This document shows, one piece after another, positions 52,688-62,583 of a stretch of 64,000 nucleotides of DNA (position 1 is its first letter; each line of letters starts with the position of its first letter). The notes below the pieces were generated by a model. The model searched no databases. It saw only the letters and a list, made by a program, of their open reading frames with translations, and was not told the origin of the DNA. Where the stretch lies: NCBI GenBank assembly GCA_900545345.1, contig UQYQ01000010.1, positions 7,334 through 71,333 of the forward strand, in the 5' to 3' direction. This DNA comes from an uncultured Ruminococcus sp. Lineage in GTDB: Bacteria; Bacillota; Clostridia; Oscillospirales; Ruminococcaceae. The position numbers and the translations under genes are program-made.

Positions 52688-54850
52688 ATGAAGTCGATAA
52701 AAAAGAAAGTTTTATCAATTTTTTCAATCGTATTCTGCTTATCATTTTTGTTTGCAGAAAACAGTGTTTTAACTAATTCAATGTTAGAAGTTTCTGCTGC
52801 AAACCTAACATTCAGTTATAACGGTGTAAATTATGAGGTAGTAAGCAGTACAAACGCAGAGGTATGTGTTACAGGAGGTACTAAAGCAAGTCTAAAAATA
52901 CCTAAAACAATATCTTACGGAGGTACAGCATATAAGGTTATTTCAATTAAATCCGGAGCATTTAAACTTAATTCGGTAACAAAAACTATCGATATGACAC
53001 AGGCAACGGAATTAAAAGAAATTCAGAATTATGCTTTTCAGAACTGTGATATGCTGTCTAGTATAGAATTGCCGAAAAATCTGAAATACATAGGTGATTT
53101 GGCATTTTATTATAATACGCATTTATATAACATAAGCATACCGGATAGTGTGGAGTATATAGGCAGAATGGCTTTTTATAACTGTACAAGTCTTGACAGC
53201 GTTGAAATGACTCCAAGTTCAAGAACTATAGTTAGCGATGCATTCTATGGAACCCCGTATTACAGATATAATTACTTTGCAAGTGAAAGCTTTCCAAGGC
53301 AGCTATATGGATCGGCTAAATCATGTGTTGGCAGGCAGGTTGTTGTGAATATATTTGTTGACAGCTGTTCCGGAACCGCAAAAACTAAAACAGTTAACGG
53401 AAAGACATATTATTATGATCAAAACGATAATCTTTTCCGTGCTGAAGGTGAAGTGGGAATGGTAGAGAATTTAGGACCTGTTTCAACAGTGTGTATTCGT
53501 GATGAAAACGATAACTTGTTATATAAAGTAATTACTTCAGGAAAAGGAAGTAATATTTACAATTCATCAGAATCATTTATAGGAACAGACACATCAATTC
53601 TTCCCGTTGCAAAATCAGAAAGTCAAAGATTTTCAGGAGAATGGCAGGATAGTACAAAAGGAACAAAACAAATTTATTCAGCTGCTCAAAACAAATACAT
53701 ATCAAGTTCAAGTATTGATACCAGAATAAGCATAATGAACGAAGCATTATCAAATTTAAAGCAGCAGGCAGATGAATATAATGTGAATGTTGAATTTATA
53801 ACAGCAGATACTGACAAGGATTTGGCGATACATTATACTCATAACGAATGGAACGGCTCTCTTTTGTTAAATGTAGTACCGGGGCCTGGAGCTAATAAAT
53901 TAGGTAAACCCAGAGGTAACACTGCCGGTAGTTTACAGTACGCTTATAGAGCTGCCGGATCTTTTGATTTCGTAGTAAATGGATTGAAAAATTGTAAAGA
54001 TGCAAATGGACAATTAATTGACTTGTCTGCTGATTCAGAATATACCAAATATCTAAAAAAGAAATATAAAGCATCAGGTGTAGTATATAACTATGTATTG
54101 AAAAATGATTATTATAGTGACATATATTCAAAAGCTGCTGCATATGCTATAGTAAAAGATGAAAAAAGTGTGTCAAGTGATCCTGAAGAAGCATTTTATA
54201 TGGATGGACATAATGTAAAAAATCCATCTAAAGCAGCAAGTGTATTTGAACACGAGATGCTTCACTTATATGGAGTATATGACCACTATAACTTTGCTCT
54301 TAATATGTCAAGTTCAATGTCAACTGCAGCAGATATATATTCTTATTTATTCCTGTCAAATGATATTATGGGAAACACCGATTCAACAAAAATAAGTCAA
54401 ATAACAGCATATGCAATTGGATGGAGTAATAATATACGCATAGATGAATATAAGATATTTTATTCCGGAACTGATTATAAGATGGGAGATTTAAATCTGG
54501 ACGGTGCTGTTAATGCCGCAGATATGAATATATTATCCTCAGGTATAAAAGGGAGTACTATGCTGACGCCGGTTCAAAAAGTCATGGCAGGATACAGTTT
54601 TGATATTGCTTATAATAACAGCCGATTAAACAGTTGGATGTCTGATATTAACCGAACAGACAATGGTATAAATATCGGAAATTCGTTTTATCAATACGGA
54701 GATGTTAATTTTGACGGAGTGTTGAATGAATCCGATAAAACGATTATAAGAAGTATAAGTAAGGGAAATGAGGAAGTTTATAAAATTCAGCAAATGATAG
54801 CAGATGTAAACAATGACGGTGTAATTAATAGCAGCGATATAAATTTTTAA
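52688..54850 (+). CDS. Secreted BspA-LRR / zinc metallopeptidase / dockerin protein
   Basis: 720 residues from the ATG after GAGGAG. Signal peptide about 1-38; LRR_5 (BspA-type) repeats about 65-185 (FQNCDMLSSIELPKNLKYIG, FYNCTSLDSVEM); a long middle; a metallopeptidase centre HEMLHLYGVYDHY at 522-534 (HExxH with downstream Gly and Asp) followed by SNDIMG, possibly a Met-turn; and a C-terminal dockerin-like module with three Ca2+ loops, GDLNLDGAVNAAD (about 599), GDVNFDGVLNESD (about 671) and ADVNNDGVINSSD (about 705). Dockerins dock enzymes to cohesins, so this is probably a protease for a cell-surface complex. The spacing of the loops (72 and 34 residues) is wider than in classical dockerins. 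Confidence 0.8.
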   Translation: MKSIKKKVLSIFSIVFCLSFLFAENSVLTNSMLEVSAANLTFSYNGVNYEVVSSTNAEVCVTGGTKASLKIPKTISYGGTAYKVISIKSGAFKLNSVTKTIDMTQATELKEIQNYAFQNCDMLSSIELPKNLKYIGDLAFYYNTHLYNISIPDSVEYIGRMAFYNCTSLDSVEMTPSSRTIVSDAFYGTPYYRYNYFASESFPRQLYGSAKSCVGRQVVVNIFVDSCSGTAKTKTVNGKTYYYDQNDNLFRAEGEVGMVENLGPVSTVCIRDENDNLLYKVITSGKGSNIYNSSESFIGTDTSILPVAKSESQRFSGEWQDSTKGTKQIYSAAQNKYISSSSIDTRISIMNEALSNLKQQADEYNVNVEFITADTDKDLAIHYTHNEWNGSLLLNVVPGPGANKLGKPRGNTAGSLQYAYRAAGSFDFVVNGLKNCKDANGQLIDLSADSEYTKYLKKKYKASGVVYNYVLKNDYYSDIYSKAAAYAIVKDEKSVSSDPEEAFYMDGHNVKNPSKAASVFEHEMLHLYGVYDHYNFALNMSSSMSTAADIYSYLFLSNDIMGNTDSTKISQITAYAIGWSNNIRIDEYKIFYSGTDYKMGDLNLDGAVNAADMNILSSGIKGSTMLTPVQKVMAGYSFDIAYNNSRLNSWMSDINRTDNGINIGNSFYQYGDVNFDGVLNESDKTIIRSISKGNEEVYKIQQMIADVNNDGVINSSDINF

Positions 54851-54856
54851 TAAGCA

Positions 54857-54893
54857 ATCGGCACTAAACTATAAAGGTTTAATGCCGATTTTA
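54857..54893 (+). terminator. Hairpin after the dockerin gene
   Basis: AATCGGCA and TGCCGATT with inner AAAC/GTTT pairing, followed by TTAGTATACTTT. Weak T tail. Confidence 0.55.
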
Positions 54894-54956
54894 GTATACT
54901 TTGATCTATGAACTGAGAGATGATAAATCACCGGAAGAATGTATAGATAAAAGTAA

Positions 54957-54990
54957 AATGCCTGAGCAATAAAAAACTCAGGCATTATTT
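54957..54990. terminator. Bidirectional terminator before alpha/beta hydrolase
   Basis: AATGCCTGAG with CTCAGGCATT, 10-nt loop, A/T-rich flanks; also touches the stop codon of the minus-strand gene. Confidence 0.8.
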
Positions 54991-55799
54991 TAACTGTTAA
55001 CAACATTAAGAAATATCGAATTGAATTTTTCAAGTTCGTCATAAGTAATTCCGTGACCGCTGTTTGACAAGGTTATAAGCTTTGAACCGCATATACCCTT
55101 ATGCTGAATTTCTGCAAGCTCATTTGAAACAATAATATCTTTATCACCGTGAATAATAAATGCAGGAACATGAACACAGGATAAATCCTTTCGTCCGTCT
55201 TCTTCACGCAAAGCGATACCGCATTTTATTGTTCCCAAACCCGAAGCAGATAACGCTATATTTCTGAACCAATCAATAACCGCTTCCGAGTGAGGACTTG
55301 CAAAAAGCTGTTTGCTGAAATTAAGACACAACTGCGGTCTGTCAGTTTCGGCAAGATTTATCAGACTGTTAACTTCTTTAACAGTCTTGCCGTACGGGAA
55401 ATCGGAACGCTGTGTAAAGCATGGAGCAGCGGCAGAGAGCAATATCAGCTTGCATACACCGAAACCTTTGTAAATGTTCATATATCTGAGAGCAATTGCT
55501 CCTCCCATTGAAAAACCGACTAATATAAAGTTTTTGAGTTTAAGTTTCTGAACAACACTGAATATATCGGCAGCCATTTGATTGTAAGTATATCCGCAAG
55601 CAGGAGTATCTGATTTTCCGAAGCCTCTCAAATCAACAGCAACAACTCTGAAACCGCAGTTTGTAAGAAGACTTATCTGATATTCATAAATCTTGTGAGA
55701 AAGAGGCCAGCCGTGAATCAAAAAAACCGTTCGCTTTCCTTTGGGATTATAATCATAAACAGCTGTTTTTATTCCGTCATTAGATTTAATATACTGCAT
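54990..55799 (-). CDS. Alpha/beta hydrolase
   Basis: 269 residues, no signal peptide. Catalytic triad visible: nucleophile elbow GFSMGG, acid in IHGDKDIIV, His in NSGHGI; oxyanion HGWPLS near residue 29. VDLRGFGKSD is typical of the chloroperoxidase/esterase branch. Substrate unknown. GGAGGTGTTTT ribosome site. Confidence 0.9.
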   Translation of the reverse strand: MQYIKSNDGIKTAVYDYNPKGKRTVFLIHGWPLSHKIYEYQISLLTNCGFRVVAVDLRGFGKSDTPACGYTYNQMAADIFSVVQKLKLKNFILVGFSMGGAIALRYMNIYKGFGVCKLILLSAAAPCFTQRSDFPYGKTVKEVNSLINLAETDRPQLCLNFSKQLFASPHSEAVIDWFRNIALSASGLGTIKCGIALREEDGRKDLSCVHVPAFIIHGDKDIIVSNELAEIQHKGICGSKLITLSNSGHGITYDELEKFNSIFLNVVNS

Positions 55800-55855
55800 A
55801 AAACACCTCCGTTTAAGTATTAATATATTTTATGCAGTGTTTAAAGATAGCGTTT

Positions 55856-56804
55856 CTAATTAAAGAAACTCATGGGATGAATAATATGGTCGTTTTTAGG
55901 ATTAAGATTAGATAGCTCCGTATCACAAAGCATCATGCCTTTCTGTACAGAGAAATGACCAAAACGATTTCTCAGACTGTCCATAGCAGTTTCAAGTTCT
56001 TCTTGTTTCTGTAGCTGTGCAACATCCGGTAGCAAAGAAAGCTGAACAAAATCAACAGGCTGTAAATCACAGGCTCTGACGCTTAATGAACGAATCGGTT
56101 TTCCATTAGTATGTTTTTTGAAAAGTGAGAAAGCAAGTTCAAATATGGACTTAGCCGTTCGGTTAGGTATATCAAGCTTTCCTTGTCTTTCAAACCATTC
56201 AAGCGCGTTGTCGCGAATGCCTATTTGAACAGTTCTGCAGATAAAGCCATATTCACGAAGTCTTGCGGAAACGCTTTCACTTAGCACCATAAGGGTAATT
56301 TTTATGTCCTGTTGTTGCATCGTTTTTTTTCATATCAGAACCGAGCTTGGCAAAAATCTTATTGAAAGAAACTCCGACAGAAACCGAAACGCCTAATTCA
56401 AATTTAACTCGCTTGCGCATTTCATTTGCAATATCTTCTCCCGAACCGAAAAGCATTGTACTGTTTGTAACATCAAGCCAGCACTCGTCAAGACCGTAAG
56501 GCTCGACTTTATCGGTGTATTCAGAATAGATTTCACGGACAAGCTTGGAATATTGCATATACAAATCATAGTGCGGAGGAACAAAAACAATATCGGGACA
56601 CTTTTTCTGAGCTATCCACATAGGATCGCCTGTCTGAACACCATAGGCTTTGGCTTCGTAATTTTTAGCTAGAACTATCCCGTGACGAGCTTCGGGATCA
56701 CCAAGTACGGCAAGCGGTTTTCCTCTGTATTCAGGGTGATACAGGCATTCAACAGAAGCATAGAAATTATTTAAATCTGAATGCAAAATAACTCTTTCTT
56801 TCAT
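55856..56804 (-). pseudogene. dinB: DNA polymerase IV (dinB) with internal deletion and frameshift
   Basis: Two frames cover the ends of one Y-family polymerase. The first (from 56804) has HSDLNNFYASVECLYHP, LAKNYEAKAYGV, EPYGLDECWLDVT and VSFNKIFAKLGSDMKKNDATT. The sequence then jumps into another frame that continues DIKITLMVLSESVSARLREYG, little-finger material, to HIIHPMSFFN. The thumb and start of the little finger, about 100 residues, are absent between DATT and DIKI, and the join is out of frame. The catalytic palm alone remains in frame, so lesion bypass should be lost. It keeps a promoter and SOS box. Confidence 0.88.
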
Positions 56805-56822
56805 ATAAATCCCTCAAATTTA

Positions 56823-56834
56823 AAACATATGTTT
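56823..56834 (-). promoter_or_regulatory. LexA-like SOS box of the dinB remnant
   Basis: AAACATATGTTT, perfectly palindromic, six bases downstream of the -10, the same geometry as in radC-uvrB. Confidence 0.65.
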
Positions 56835-56840
56835 CAATCT

Positions 56841-56869
56841 ATTATACCACCGATTTTATGTGAAGTATA
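56841..56869 (-). promoter_or_regulatory. Promoter of the dinB remnant
   Basis: Minus-strand TATACT (56869-56864), 17-bp spacer, TATAAT (56846-56841). -35 is weak. Confidence 0.55.
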
Positions 56870-56898
56870 CAGGTAATGTAAGGTAATAGTTAATTGTG

Positions 56899-56927
56899 TT
56901 GACATAAATTAGTATCTATGGTAATAT
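56899..56927 (+). promoter_or_regulatory. Promoter of the RHS gene
   Basis: TTGACA 56899-56904, 17-bp spacer, TAATAT 56922-56927; 69 nt before the ATG. Confidence 0.75.
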
Positions 56928-56995
56928 ATTGATGATGGAGTGTAGTAAATGGCAAAAAGGTTTATGCACTAAGACATATTGGAAGGAAGAAAGAA

Positions 56996-59900
56996 ATGAA
57001 AATCAGAAGCAGTAAGAACAGAGTAATATCTATAGCAATAGCCGCAGCAATAATATCAACATGCACGATACCTAATGTAATAGCCGAATCACGCAATGAA
57101 ATAAATGAACCTGAACAGATAATATCAGATTCACAGGAAGACGAAATATATATAACAGGTGAAATAGCGGAATTAAGAAGTGAATACAGTAAAACCTACG
57201 AGCAGTCTGACGGCAGCAGAATAGCTGTTATGTCGGCTGCTCCGATTTGTTTTTATGATGAGGAAAATGAAACCTGGGAAGAATACGATAACCGTCTGAT
57301 ATATAACGAAGAAACAGAAACCTTTGAAAGTGAAGAAACAGGTTCTGATATGCAGGTATCACTGCCGAAAAATATTGATGAACAAAACAATATTGAAGTT
57401 GAAGCAGACGGTTATACAGTTTCAATTACTCCAATCAATATGAATTCATTATCAGCAAAAAAGATAAATGAAAAAAAGAAAATAAAGAGTGTAAGTGAAA
57501 AAAGTCTAAAAAAATACAGCTTAGAGGATTATGTATCCGATTCCGTTTTAGACGGTAAGGTAGAGTATACACAGGATGAAGCCTCAAAGGTAGAGTACAT
57601 ATTCTCAGGAAGCGGACTAAAGGAAAATATAATCTTATCGGAAGCGCCGATAAATAAACAGACATATTCATTCAGAATTAAAGCAGACGGACTAACGGCA
57701 AAGCTGAAAAAGGATAATACAATAAAGCTGCTTGATAAGGACAAAAAAGCGGTCTTTGTAATTCCCGCACCGTACATGTATGACAGCAATTTTTCTTTTT
57801 CGGATAAAATAAAAACCACATTAAAAAAAGAAGGAACTGAATATATCCTTACATATAAGCCTGATCATAAGTGGCTGACAGATGAGGAAAGAGCATATCC
57901 GGTAACGATCGATCCGACTGTTGATACCAGATCATATAAAGATAAAATAGTTGATACATCGGTTATGAGCGCCTTATCTATGAATATATCAAAAAATTCA
58001 AGGCTTTTTGCAGGTGCATATGACAGAAATACAACTGATTCATATATAAAGTTCACAAAACTGCCTCATATAGATAAACAATGGATAGTATCAAATGCGG
58101 TACTTTATCTGAAAACAGCGTCAGAACAGGGGAACAAGATAAATGCATATAAAGTAAATTCTGATTGGGATACAAGTTCAGTAATAGGGAATCGTCCGTT
58201 AGTTGACAGTAAAATACTTGATGTTTTTAATGTCCCGAATTCAAAAGATAAATGGGTATATTGGGATATAACCAATGCGGTTAATAGCTGGTATAACGGA
58301 GAAGAAAATTACGGAATAAAGCTTTCGTCAACTTATGTGACTAACAGTGAATCTGTATTTTATTCGTCAGAGGAAGCAGATTCAGAAAAAATTCCGTTTT
58401 TAGCAATAAAATATAATATGGTTTCAGCGGCACAGAGGGGAGAAAATAAAACAGTAGATATAAGCAGAGCGGGGAAAGCGGAAATAGATGATTTTTCGGG
58501 AAACCTTGTACTGTCAAGAGAAGATATCGGTTTTAACGGAAAAGTAATGCCCGTAAATATAACGATGATATACAACCTTAATAACGGAAGTAATCCTACA
58601 TTCGGATTTGGTTTTAAAACCAATTATACTCAGACAATAAATGCGGTTTATAATTCCGGAAAGCTTCAGTACTATGAGTATGTGTGCGGTGACGGAAGTA
58701 CAATATACTTTAATTATAACAATATAGCCGATAAATATATTGATGTAAGCGGAAGAGGATACACTATAAAGTGCAAGGATAAAAATAAAACAGGATATGA
58801 CAATTTGGTTGTAATCGATTCGGGAGGAAAAGAGTATCATTTTGAAAAGTACGGACGGGTTGTAAAAATAGTAGATACAAGCGTAACTTCAAAGCCGGCA
58901 ATAGAAATAAAGTATGATGACAGCATTAGTAATTTCTATCATATAGAATATATTACAGACGGTGCGGGAAGAAAGTATAAGTTTAGTTATAACGGCATAA
59001 AACTGACTGATATTTCATATTACGGAAAGAAAAATACAGTTATACAGAAGGTTTCGTATGAGTATGACAGTAATTCAAATTTAATTAAAGTCAAATATCC
59101 GGACGGAAAGTCGATAAGTTACAGTTGGAATAATCATGATATGATTTCAGCCTGTAATTCAGACGGCTACAGGGTAAATTTCAGCTACAGTCAAAATCCT
59201 AAAAGGCTGTCGGGCATAAAAGAATACGGAACAGCAGGAACAAAGGGAGCGGATATATCAATTGAATATACGCCTTATCAAACAAAATATATCAATAACA
59301 AAACAGGCGATACTGAAACTAAGGTATTTAACAACAGCGGAGATTTGATTTCTTCTTTCAATTCAAAGGGAGATGTAACATTAAATGAATACTCTAAAAA
59401 TGCAAGTGGCTTAAACAGTCTGGTTAATACATATGAGCATACGGTTCGGGACGATAACCTATTGGAAAACGGAGAATTTGAAAACGGCTTGGAAGGATGG
59501 TCAATGTCTAATGATACAAATATAATTTGTAATGAAACTGGACACTGCGGAAGTGACAAGGCAGTAAAGATTGTAGGAGAACCGAATAAAACCTGTTCAA
59601 TCTCTCAAAGCTTCGGAGGAATGAGTACAGGAGAAACCTTCGAAGTAGGTGGCTGGGCAAAAGCAAATGCCTCTCCTCAGAATCCATTTAACATAACGGT
59701 TACTTTTTATAATGCGGCAAGAGTAGCAGATGTTCAGACGATCAAATTTAATCCGTATTGCACCGATTGGCAGTATGTGATAAAGACATTTAAAGCCGAT
59801 ATATTTTATACTCATTTTGTTGTTTCGGTAAATTACTCAAATCAGATAAATGAAGCATTGTTTGACGGAATTGTTGTATACAAAAGTGATTACACATACA

Positions 59901-62566
59901 ATGACAGTACATCGAGTACTGAACCTGATGACAATGAAAGCAGCAGTACAAATGAAAACTTTTCATCGACAGTAAACTCAGATAACAGTGTGACTGAAAC
60001 TATAAAAAAAGACGGAATGAAAACCGTCAATGTGTTTGATAAGTACGGAAATAATTTGAGGAATGAAACTGAAGTTGACGGTAAATCTGTGCTTAGAAGC
60101 AATGAGTATACGGAAGATGGAAATTATCCGAAATCATCGACTGATTCGTTAGGTTTCAAGACATCTTACAGCTATGATTTAAATACAGGTTACCTTAACA
60201 GCATAACGAATGCTGATGGAAGTTCAGTCAATTACTCATATGACAATTTCGGAAAAGTACAGAAAGTATCGCAGGGTACGGTTATTGAAAATTCGTTTTC
60301 TTATGACAGCGGAGATAGGCTGAGTAAAATAACTCATAACGATTTTGACTATGATATCGGTTATACTGAGTTTGGATTGCTTAAATCAATTAAAGCAGGA
60401 AACAGAAATCTAGTTAATTACAGTTATGACAGTAAAGGAGCATTGACAAAAACCGATTACGGAAACGGACAGTCAATAGATTACAAATACAATGAAAACG
60501 GAAGCAGTTCGGCGGTAAAACAAGGCGATGAAACCCTTTACAGCTGCAAGTATGACAAAGACGGAAATCTAAAATCAGTACAGGACAATTGTTCAAATAG
60601 GGAAACAAAATATTCAACAGACAAGGACGGATACAGAGTCACCGAGGAAACAGGCAGCGGAGTATATCATAAGATATATTGTACAAATGAAAAATTAACG
60701 GAAATCATCGGCAATAAAGAAAAAACACTGAAAACAGATTTAGGAGATAATTCATACAAGGTTTATTGGACGCTTGCAAACGATATTTACTCAACATATT
60801 TCAATGCAAAAGACAAATTCGGAAGGAAGTCTAAAGAAGGTGTATACGCCATTTACCGCAACGCAAACGGCAAAGAGGTTGAACTTTCTAAAAAAGAGGT
60901 GTACAATAAGGAATATAGATATGTATCTAACAGTCCAAACAGAACATCCGAATTGGTATCCGAGATAAAATATACAGGAGCATATAACAACACCATACAC
61001 TATGGATATGACGGGAATAAACGCATTTCCGAAGTAAATGATATCTATTACACATATGACGAAGCAGGTCATCTAACGACAGAGGTAAATGTCATAACAA
61101 GGACAGGAGAAGATTTTGTATATGACAAGGGCGGTAATGTAGTTGAAGTAAGACCTTTTTCAAGAGGAAGGTATGGTAAAACTCAAACCTTTACATATGG
61201 CAATTCAAACTGGAAAGACTTACTCACTGCATACAACGGCAATGAAATCATCTATGATGAGATAGGAAATCCATTGACTTATTACAACGGAACAGAGTTT
61301 AAATGGACAATGGGACAAAGACTCAAATCTGCAAAAAGGTCAGACGGAATAAATATTTCATACACCTACAACGCAGACGGACTTAGAACAAGCAAGACAA
61401 TAAACAATGTTAAGTTTGACTACTATTGGAATGACGGTAAATTATCGGCACAGACTTATGCAGGAAATACAATGTATTTCAGATATGACGGAGATACTCC
61501 GATAGGATTTGAGTACAACAACAGTCAGTATTATTATGTAACAGATTTGCTTGGAAGTATTATAGCTGTGCTTGACGCTGAAGGAAAGACTGTTGCCGAG
61601 TATAGCTATGACGCTTGGGGAAATTGTACGATTATAAACAACAAAAATGATATTGCCTATACAAATCCTCTGAGATTCAAAGGGTATTATTATGACAGTG
61701 ATACAGGTTTGTATTGTATTCAGTCAAGATATTATGACAGCAATACAGGCAGGTACATTAATGCAAATTCAGTTAATTTAGTATTGAAGGGTGAATTAAA
61801 CTTATTTGAGTATGATACGAATCCAATGAAATATGTATGTCAGCAAACTACAGATTTATCCGGCATAGGTTCCGGAGGTAAAATTAGTAGTTCTTTTGAC
61901 TATTATGATGTTCTACGGCAAGGTTCGTCAACGACTCGACCGACACTTTCTTACGATAAAATTTATGAAGCTTTTATATTTTCAATGGATGAATTTATGG
62001 TCGAATCAGAAATAATAAAAAAAAGTTTAGGAAATTATATTAAATTTCTCTATGGATTTGTGTTTAGAGTTGAAAGTGCTAATGAGTTTAAATCATATTG
62101 GAATTCAATCACATATGCAGATGTAATCGTACTGAATAGTCATGCGGGGGCAGATGTTATATTTAATGATTTATATATGAAAGATATTAGAAAATTAAAG
62201 AAGATTAATTGTAAGGCTTTAATAATACTGGGTTGTAATGCAGGACATTATACTCACATATGGAATAACATAGCATATGAATTTTCTCAGAAAATTTCCG
62301 GTATAACAGTAGCAAGTGATGGAACGGTAGATTCATTATGGAATGGATTCGATGAACCATTATTTGAATCTTATGATGATGGCAGCTATGAATATGCGTC
62401 GTTTAGATACTACTTATCCGCTAAGGATAAAAACAGAAAAAACTTAGGCTGGGTTCTATATAAAACTAATAATGTTAATACAACATGGTATCAAACAAAT
62501 ATTAAATTTATTACATTGACATCAATTTTGGATTATCTTCAAAATACAGGATTTGTCAAGTTTTAA
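56996..62566 (+). CDS. Secreted RHS/YD-repeat protein with caspase-like C-terminal domain
   Basis: 1,856 residues, GGAAGGAAG ribosome site. Signal peptide ends near NVIA30; a DNRLRE-type wall/fibre domain about 306-475; RHS/YD repeats (YDxxGxL-type, e.g. YDKDGNLKSV, YDEAGHLTTE) about 550-1600 interrupted by a jelly-roll-like insertion about 821-970 (LLENGEFENGLEGW); and the RHS core end YYYDSDTGLYCIQSRYYDS and GRYINAN near 1570-1592. The last 230 residues are different in kind: DVIVLNSHAGAD (His1716) and ALIILGCNAGH (Cys1747), a strand-His-Gly...strand-Cys arrangement like clan CD (caspase/CHAT) peptidases. This fits a polymorphic toxin with an RHS cage and protease tip. Two secreted paralogues follow. 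Confidence 0.85.
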   Translation: MKIRSSKNRVISIAIAAAIISTCTIPNVIAESRNEINEPEQIISDSQEDEIYITGEIAELRSEYSKTYEQSDGSRIAVMSAAPICFYDEENETWEEYDNRLIYNEETETFESEETGSDMQVSLPKNIDEQNNIEVEADGYTVSITPINMNSLSAKKINEKKKIKSVSEKSLKKYSLEDYVSDSVLDGKVEYTQDEASKVEYIFSGSGLKENIILSEAPINKQTYSFRIKADGLTAKLKKDNTIKLLDKDKKAVFVIPAPYMYDSNFSFSDKIKTTLKKEGTEYILTYKPDHKWLTDEERAYPVTIDPTVDTRSYKDKIVDTSVMSALSMNISKNSRLFAGAYDRNTTDSYIKFTKLPHIDKQWIVSNAVLYLKTASEQGNKINAYKVNSDWDTSSVIGNRPLVDSKILDVFNVPNSKDKWVYWDITNAVNSWYNGEENYGIKLSSTYVTNSESVFYSSEEADSEKIPFLAIKYNMVSAAQRGENKTVDISRAGKAEIDDFSGNLVLSREDIGFNGKVMPVNITMIYNLNNGSNPTFGFGFKTNYTQTINAVYNSGKLQYYEYVCGDGSTIYFNYNNIADKYIDVSGRGYTIKCKDKNKTGYDNLVVIDSGGKEYHFEKYGRVVKIVDTSVTSKPAIEIKYDDSISNFYHIEYITDGAGRKYKFSYNGIKLTDISYYGKKNTVIQKVSYEYDSNSNLIKVKYPDGKSISYSWNNHDMISACNSDGYRVNFSYSQNPKRLSGIKEYGTAGTKGADISIEYTPYQTKYINNKTGDTETKVFNNSGDLISSFNSKGDVTLNEYSKNASGLNSLVNTYEHTVRDDNLLENGEFENGLEGWSMSNDTNIICNETGHCGSDKAVKIVGEPNKTCSISQSFGGMSTGETFEVGGWAKANASPQNPFNITVTFYNAARVADVQTIKFNPYCTDWQYVIKTFKADIFYTHFVVSVNYSNQINEALFDGIVVYKSDYTYNDSTSSTEPDDNESSSTNENFSSTVNSDNSVTETIKKDGMKTVNVFDKYGNNLRNETEVDGKSVLRSNEYTEDGNYPKSSTDSLGFKTSYSYDLNTGYLNSITNADGSSVNYSYDNFGKVQKVSQGTVIENSFSYDSGDRLSKITHNDFDYDIGYTEFGLLKSIKAGNRNLVNYSYDSKGALTKTDYGNGQSIDYKYNENGSSSAVKQGDETLYSCKYDKDGNLKSVQDNCSNRETKYSTDKDGYRVTEETGSGVYHKIYCTNEKLTEIIGNKEKTLKTDLGDNSYKVYWTLANDIYSTYFNAKDKFGRKSKEGVYAIYRNANGKEVELSKKEVYNKEYRYVSNSPNRTSELVSEIKYTGAYNNTIHYGYDGNKRISEVNDIYYTYDEAGHLTTEVNVITRTGEDFVYDKGGNVVEVRPFSRGRYGKTQTFTYGNSNWKDLLTAYNGNEIIYDEIGNPLTYYNGTEFKWTMGQRLKSAKRSDGINISYTYNADGLRTSKTINNVKFDYYWNDGKLSAQTYAGNTMYFRYDGDTPIGFEYNNSQYYYVTDLLGSIIAVLDAEGKTVAEYSYDAWGNCTIINNKNDIAYTNPLRFKGYYYDSDTGLYCIQSRYYDSNTGRYINANSVNLVLKGELNLFEYDTNPMKYVCQQTTDLSGIGSGGKISSSFDYYDVLRQGSSTTRPTLSYDKIYEAFIFSMDEFMVESEIIKKSLGNYIKFLYGFVFRVESANEFKSYWNSITYADVIVLNSHAGADVIFNDLYMKDIRKLKKINCKALIILGCNAGHYTHIWNNIAYEFSQKISGITVASDGTVDSLWNGFDEPLFESYDDGSYEYASFRYYLSAKDKNRKNLGWVLYKTNNVNTTWYQTNIKFITLTSILDYLQNTGFVKF

Positions 62567-62583
62567 TAAGGGAGGGAACAAAC

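Noticed and set aside
56277..56804. Single frameshift in dinB at the A8 run near 56325
   Set aside because: Frame is still correct after the run (DMKKNDATT) and about 100 family residues are missing at the join, so a deletion is needed, not just a slip.
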